Assembly: GCA_025964055.1 (NCBI GenBank)
Contig: JAOPZP010000209.1
Location: 1 to 7,793 of the forward strand
From: Conexibacter sp.
GTDB lineage: Bacteria; Actinomycetota; Thermoleophilia; Solirubrobacterales; Solirubrobacteraceae
DNA: 7,793 nucleotides
Direction of reading: 5' to 3'
This document shows, piece after piece, positions 5,801-7,793 of this stretch (position 1 is the first letter of the stretch; the number at the start of each line of letters is the position of its first letter). Under the pieces are notes generated by a model, which was not told where the DNA came from, made no database searches, and saw nothing but the letters and a program-made list of their open reading frames with translations. A program made the translations under genes and the position numbers.

Positions 5801-7495
5801 ATGGATCGCGTGCGCGTTCGCGCGCCCGAGCTGGAGGGCGAGGGCGGATGGATCGGGGTCGACGACCTCACGCTGGCGCAGCTGCGCGGCAAGATCGTGC
5901 TGCTCGACTTCTGGACGCTCGCCTGCGTCAACTGCCAGCGCGTGCACGAGGAGCTGCGCGGGCTGGAGCGGCGCTTCGCCGACGTGCTGACCGTCGTCGG
6001 CGTCCACTCGCCGAAGTTCCCGCACGAGCACCAGCACGCGGCGGTGCGCGGCGCGGTGGCGCGCCATCGGATCGAGCACCCGGTGCTCGACGACCCCGCG
6101 ATGGCCACGTGGAGCGCCTACGCGGTGAGCGCGTGGCCGACGCTCGTGCTCGTCGACGCCGAGGGGCGCGTCGCGATGACGGTCTCGGGCGAGGGTCACG
6201 CGATCGCGCTGGCCGCCGCCATCGAGGAGCTGGTCGCCGAGGCCGACGGGGCGGGGACGCTGCGGCGCGGCGTGCTGGAGCTCGACGGCGAGCCGCAGGG
6301 CAGGGGCGAGCTCGCGTTTCCCGGCAAGCTCGCCATCGAGGACGGCGCGACCACCGCGCCGCGCCTGGCCATCGCCGACACCGGGCACGACCGCGTCCTG
6401 GTCTGCACGCTCGGCGGGGAGGTGCTGCAGGAGCTCGACGGCCTCTACCAGCCCCAGGGCGTCCGGTTCGACAGCGTCGGCGACACCGCGGCGCTGCTGG
6501 TCTGCGAGACGGGCGCCGACCGCGTGTGGCGGATCCCGCTGGACGGCCGCAGCCCGCGGGAGCTGATCACCGACCGCCTGCGGTCGCCGTGGGACGTCGT
6601 GCGCTGGCACGGCCATCTCGTCGTCGCCGAGGCCGGCCGCCATCGCCTGTGGGCGGTCGACCGTGCGGGCGAGCTGCAGGTCCTCGCCGGCACCGGTGAC
6701 GAGGCGCTGGTCGACGGGCCGGGGCTGGAGGCCGTGCTCGCCCAGCCGTCGGGGCTGGCGATCACCAGCGAGGGGGACCTGGCCTTCGTCGACGCCGAGG
6801 CCAGCGCGCTGCGGATGGTCGCGGCGAGCACCTTCGAGGTGCGCACGCTCGCGGGCGCCGGACTGTTCGCCTGGGGCGCCGAGGACGGCGACGGCGACCG
6901 GGCCCGGATGCAGCACCCGCTCGGGCTCGCGCTCGGCCGCGGCGGCGCGCTCTTCGTCGCCGACACCTTCAACGACCGGATCCGCGTGTGGCGCGGGTCG
7001 CACCTGTGGACGGTGCCGGTCGACGGGCTGTCGGAGCCCGGCGGCGTCGCGGTCCTGCCCGACGGCCGGCTGCTGGTCGCCGACAGCGGCAACCACCGTG
7101 TCGTCATGGTCGACCCGGTCCGCGCCCACGTCCGCACGCTGGACGTCGGGCGCCCGGGCTCGAGCGACGCGCCCGACGACCTGCCGGCGGCGGTGGCCGG
7201 CACGATCGTCGGCGCGGCGGGCTCGACGGCGACGATCGACCTCGACCTCGACGCCGGCGACGACGCGCTCGACACGGCGGGCGGACCGCCGATCCGCGTT
7301 CGCGCGGTGGCCAGCGACCCGCAGCTGCTGCGCGAGCCGACCGAGTGGACGGCCGCGACCCTGCCGGCCCGGGTCGACCTCGCGCTCGGCGCTGGATCGG
7401 GCCGCGTCACCGTCGAGCTGCTGGTCGCCACCTGCGGTCCGGACGCCTGCCGGCTGCGCCGCACGCAGCGCGGCTACGACGTGCTGCTCAGCTGA
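5801..7495 (+). CDS. NHLRC2-like protein: thioredoxin-fold domain plus six-bladed NHL propeller
   Basis: A 564-residue cytosolic protein with the three-part layout of NHLRC2. Residues about 1-150 are a thioredoxin-like domain: KIVLLDFWTLACVNCQRVHEE (31-51, in two parts: the strand and the CxxC Cys42-Cys45), VVGVHSPKFPHEH (65-77) and cis-proline Trp112-Pro113. Residues about 170-445 are an NHL beta-propeller with six repeated blade motifs: DTGHDRVL (193), ETGADRVW (236), EAGRHRLW (277), DAEASALRM (331, the most diverged), DTFNDRIRVW (388) and DSGNHRVVM (428). Residues about 465-564 form a beta-rich C-terminal domain with a Cys545/Cys550 pair. There is no signal peptide, so the protein should act inside the cell. 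NHLRC2 is required in mammals, but no enzymatic activity is firmly known; a redox or scaffold role is inferred. Its last codon and stop sit in a long palindrome that continues downstream. Confidence 0.92.
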   Translation: MDRVRVRAPELEGEGGWIGVDDLTLAQLRGKIVLLDFWTLACVNCQRVHEELRGLERRFADVLTVVGVHSPKFPHEHQHAAVRGAVARHRIEHPVLDDPAMATWSAYAVSAWPTLVLVDAEGRVAMTVSGEGHAIALAAAIEELVAEADGAGTLRRGVLELDGEPQGRGELAFPGKLAIEDGATTAPRLAIADTGHDRVLVCTLGGEVLQELDGLYQPQGVRFDSVGDTAALLVCETGADRVWRIPLDGRSPRELITDRLRSPWDVVRWHGHLVVAEAGRHRLWAVDRAGELQVLAGTGDEALVDGPGLEAVLAQPSGLAITSEGDLAFVDAEASALRMVAASTFEVRTLAGAGLFAWGAEDGDGDRARMQHPLGLALGRGGALFVADTFNDRIRVWRGSHLWTVPVDGLSEPGGVAVLPDGRLLVADSGNHRVVMVDPVRAHVRTLDVGRPGSSDAPDDLPAAVAGTIVGAAGSTATIDLDLDAGDDALDTAGGPPIRVRAVASDPQLLREPTEWTAATLPARVDLALGAGSGRVTVELLVATCGPDACRLRRTQRGYDVLLS

Positions 7496-7663
7496 GATGA
7501 GTTCTTCCACGGTTCGGTGCCGGCGCTGACCGGCCCGGCCGGCGCCTGAGGCCACCCGATCCCTTGCCGATCCAACCAGGATCGCCTGCGAGATCGTGCG
7601 ACCTCAGGCATCCGCCCGGACCAGCCATCACCGGGACCGCCTCGTGGAAGAACCCATCTGAGC
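7491..7663. repeat. 173-bp imperfect palindrome filling the intergenic region (ERIC/MITE-like or structured RNA)
   Basis: The outer arms 7491-7511 and 7643-7663 pair at 19 of 21 positions, including an uninterrupted 11-bp match GTTCTTCCACG/CGTGGAAGAAC. Pairing continues inward in the same register: CGGTGCCGG (7515-7523) with CCGGGACCG (7631-7639) at 8 of 9, and CCGG (7535-7538) with 7616-7619. After a one-base bulge at A7610, GCCTGAGG (7544-7551) pairs perfectly with CCTCAGGC (7602-7609). CGATC (7557-7561) pairs with GATCG (7592-7596), and the tip is CGATCC-aacca-GGATCG (7568-7584). By hand this gives about 62 Watson-Crick pairs over an 83-base arm. The left arm contains the stop codon of the NHLRC2-like gene; the right arm ends 7 bp before a -10 box of the glycosylase gene. 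No transposase, clear target-site duplication or T-run was seen. It covers nearly all of the 191-bp gap. Confidence 0.8.
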
Positions 7664-7669
7664 GGCCCC

Positions 7670-7681
7670 TACCATCGAGGG
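7670..7681 (+). promoter_or_regulatory. Start-site signals of the Fpg-like gene (-10 box or ribosome-binding site)
   Basis: TACCAT (7670-7675) fits TANNNT, 11 nt before the ATG at 7687. GAGGG (7677-7681) stands 5 nt before the same ATG and would serve as a Shine-Dalgarno if transcription begins further upstream. The two readings exclude each other: a start set by this -10 would fall after GAGGG. Confidence 0.4.
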
Positions 7682-7686
7682 CGCCC

Positions 7687-7793
7687 ATGCCCGAGCTTCC
7701 CGAGGTGGAGATCACCGCGCGCCGCCTGAGCGAGGCCCTCGCCGGCGAGACGATCGAGTCGACCCTGGCGCCGGGCCTCAACGCGCTCAAGAC
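7687..7793 (+). CDS. Fpg/Nei-family DNA glycosylase, N-terminal fragment (cut by window end)
   Basis: The first 35 codons begin MPELPEVEITARRL, the hallmark N terminus of formamidopyrimidine-DNA glycosylase (MutM) and Nei-type enzymes. After Met removal Pro2 is the nucleophile that forms the Schiff base with damaged DNA, and Glu3 and Glu6 are the conserved acidic residues; all are present. This fixes the start, since the proline must follow the initiator Met. The family excises oxidised bases such as 8-oxoguanine or formamidopyrimidines and nicks the abasic site. The catalytic Lys, the helix-two-turn-helix and the C-terminal zinc finger lie beyond the window, so Fpg and Nei cannot be told apart and completeness cannot be judged. 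It is probably transcribed apart from the NHLRC2-like gene, given the palindrome between them. Confidence 0.9.
   Translation, partial: MPELPEVEITARRLSEALAGETIESTLAPGLNALK

Noticed and set aside
5774..7555. 593-codon minus-strand open frame opposite the NHLRC2-like gene
   Set aside because: The plus strand carries a complete thioredoxin/NHL protein here; the reverse frame has no motif and shadow-type composition.
7491..7663. Long palindrome read as a simple rho-independent terminator or a tRNA
   Set aside because: It is far longer than a terminator stem and has no following T-run. GGTTCGGTGCC (7511-7521) recalls a T-arm, but no acceptor stem or anticodon arm fits.

Overview
The window is very GC-rich, with G or C at nearly every third codon position. 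The gene content and start-site style suggest a high-GC actinobacterium, possibly Thermoleophilia/Solirubrobacterales-like. That placement is an inference from composition and protein style, not from a marker gene. It holds seven complete protein genes, one short complete ORF at the left edge and the first 35 codons of an eighth long gene at the right edge. No RNA gene, CRISPR array or transposase was seen.

Left part (1-3126). A 52-residue basic ORF (31-189, +) converges on a three-gene minus-strand operon. Its order of transcription is a TetR-family regulator (2542-3126), an acyl-CoA dehydrogenase of the ACAD10/11-like type (1280-2545), and an APH-fold phosphotransferase (201-1280). The junctions overlap by 4 bp (GTGA) and 1 bp (TGATG), so translation is probably coupled. 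The two enzymes together correspond to the two catalytic domains that are fused in animal ACAD10/ACAD11. They also recall the LvaA/LvaC pair of the Pseudomonas levulinate pathway. The likely job is CoA-linked phosphorylation and dephosphorylation of hydroxyacyl-CoAs (4-hydroxy acids), to feed them into beta-oxidation. A 20-bp palindrome overlaps the regulator's start codon and its -10 box, which suggests autoregulation.

Middle part (3127-5103, +). A secreted clan GH-A glycoside hydrolase (3208-4602) is read divergently from the tetR operon. A SixA-like phosphohistidine phosphatase (4624-5103) follows. The phosphatase appears to have its own promoter, placed for a leaderless mRNA.

Right part (5145-7793, +). 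A second TetR-family regulator (5145-5765) is followed 35 bp later by an NHLRC2-like protein (5801-7495) made of a thioredoxin-fold domain, a six-bladed NHL propeller and a C-terminal beta domain. A perfect TGACCG-AG-CGGTCA palindrome at the end of the tetR gene is a candidate operator for the NHLRC2-like gene. The window ends in an Fpg/Nei-type DNA glycosylase (7687 onward).

The 191-bp gap before the glycosylase is almost wholly filled by one long imperfect palindrome (7491-7663). Hand pairing gives about 62 Watson-Crick pairs over an 83-base arm, with outer, middle and inner arms nearly concentric. It looks like an ERIC-like or MITE-like intergenic element, or a structured RNA, and is the most unexplained structure here. 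The split ACAD11-like operon is the most interesting metabolic content.
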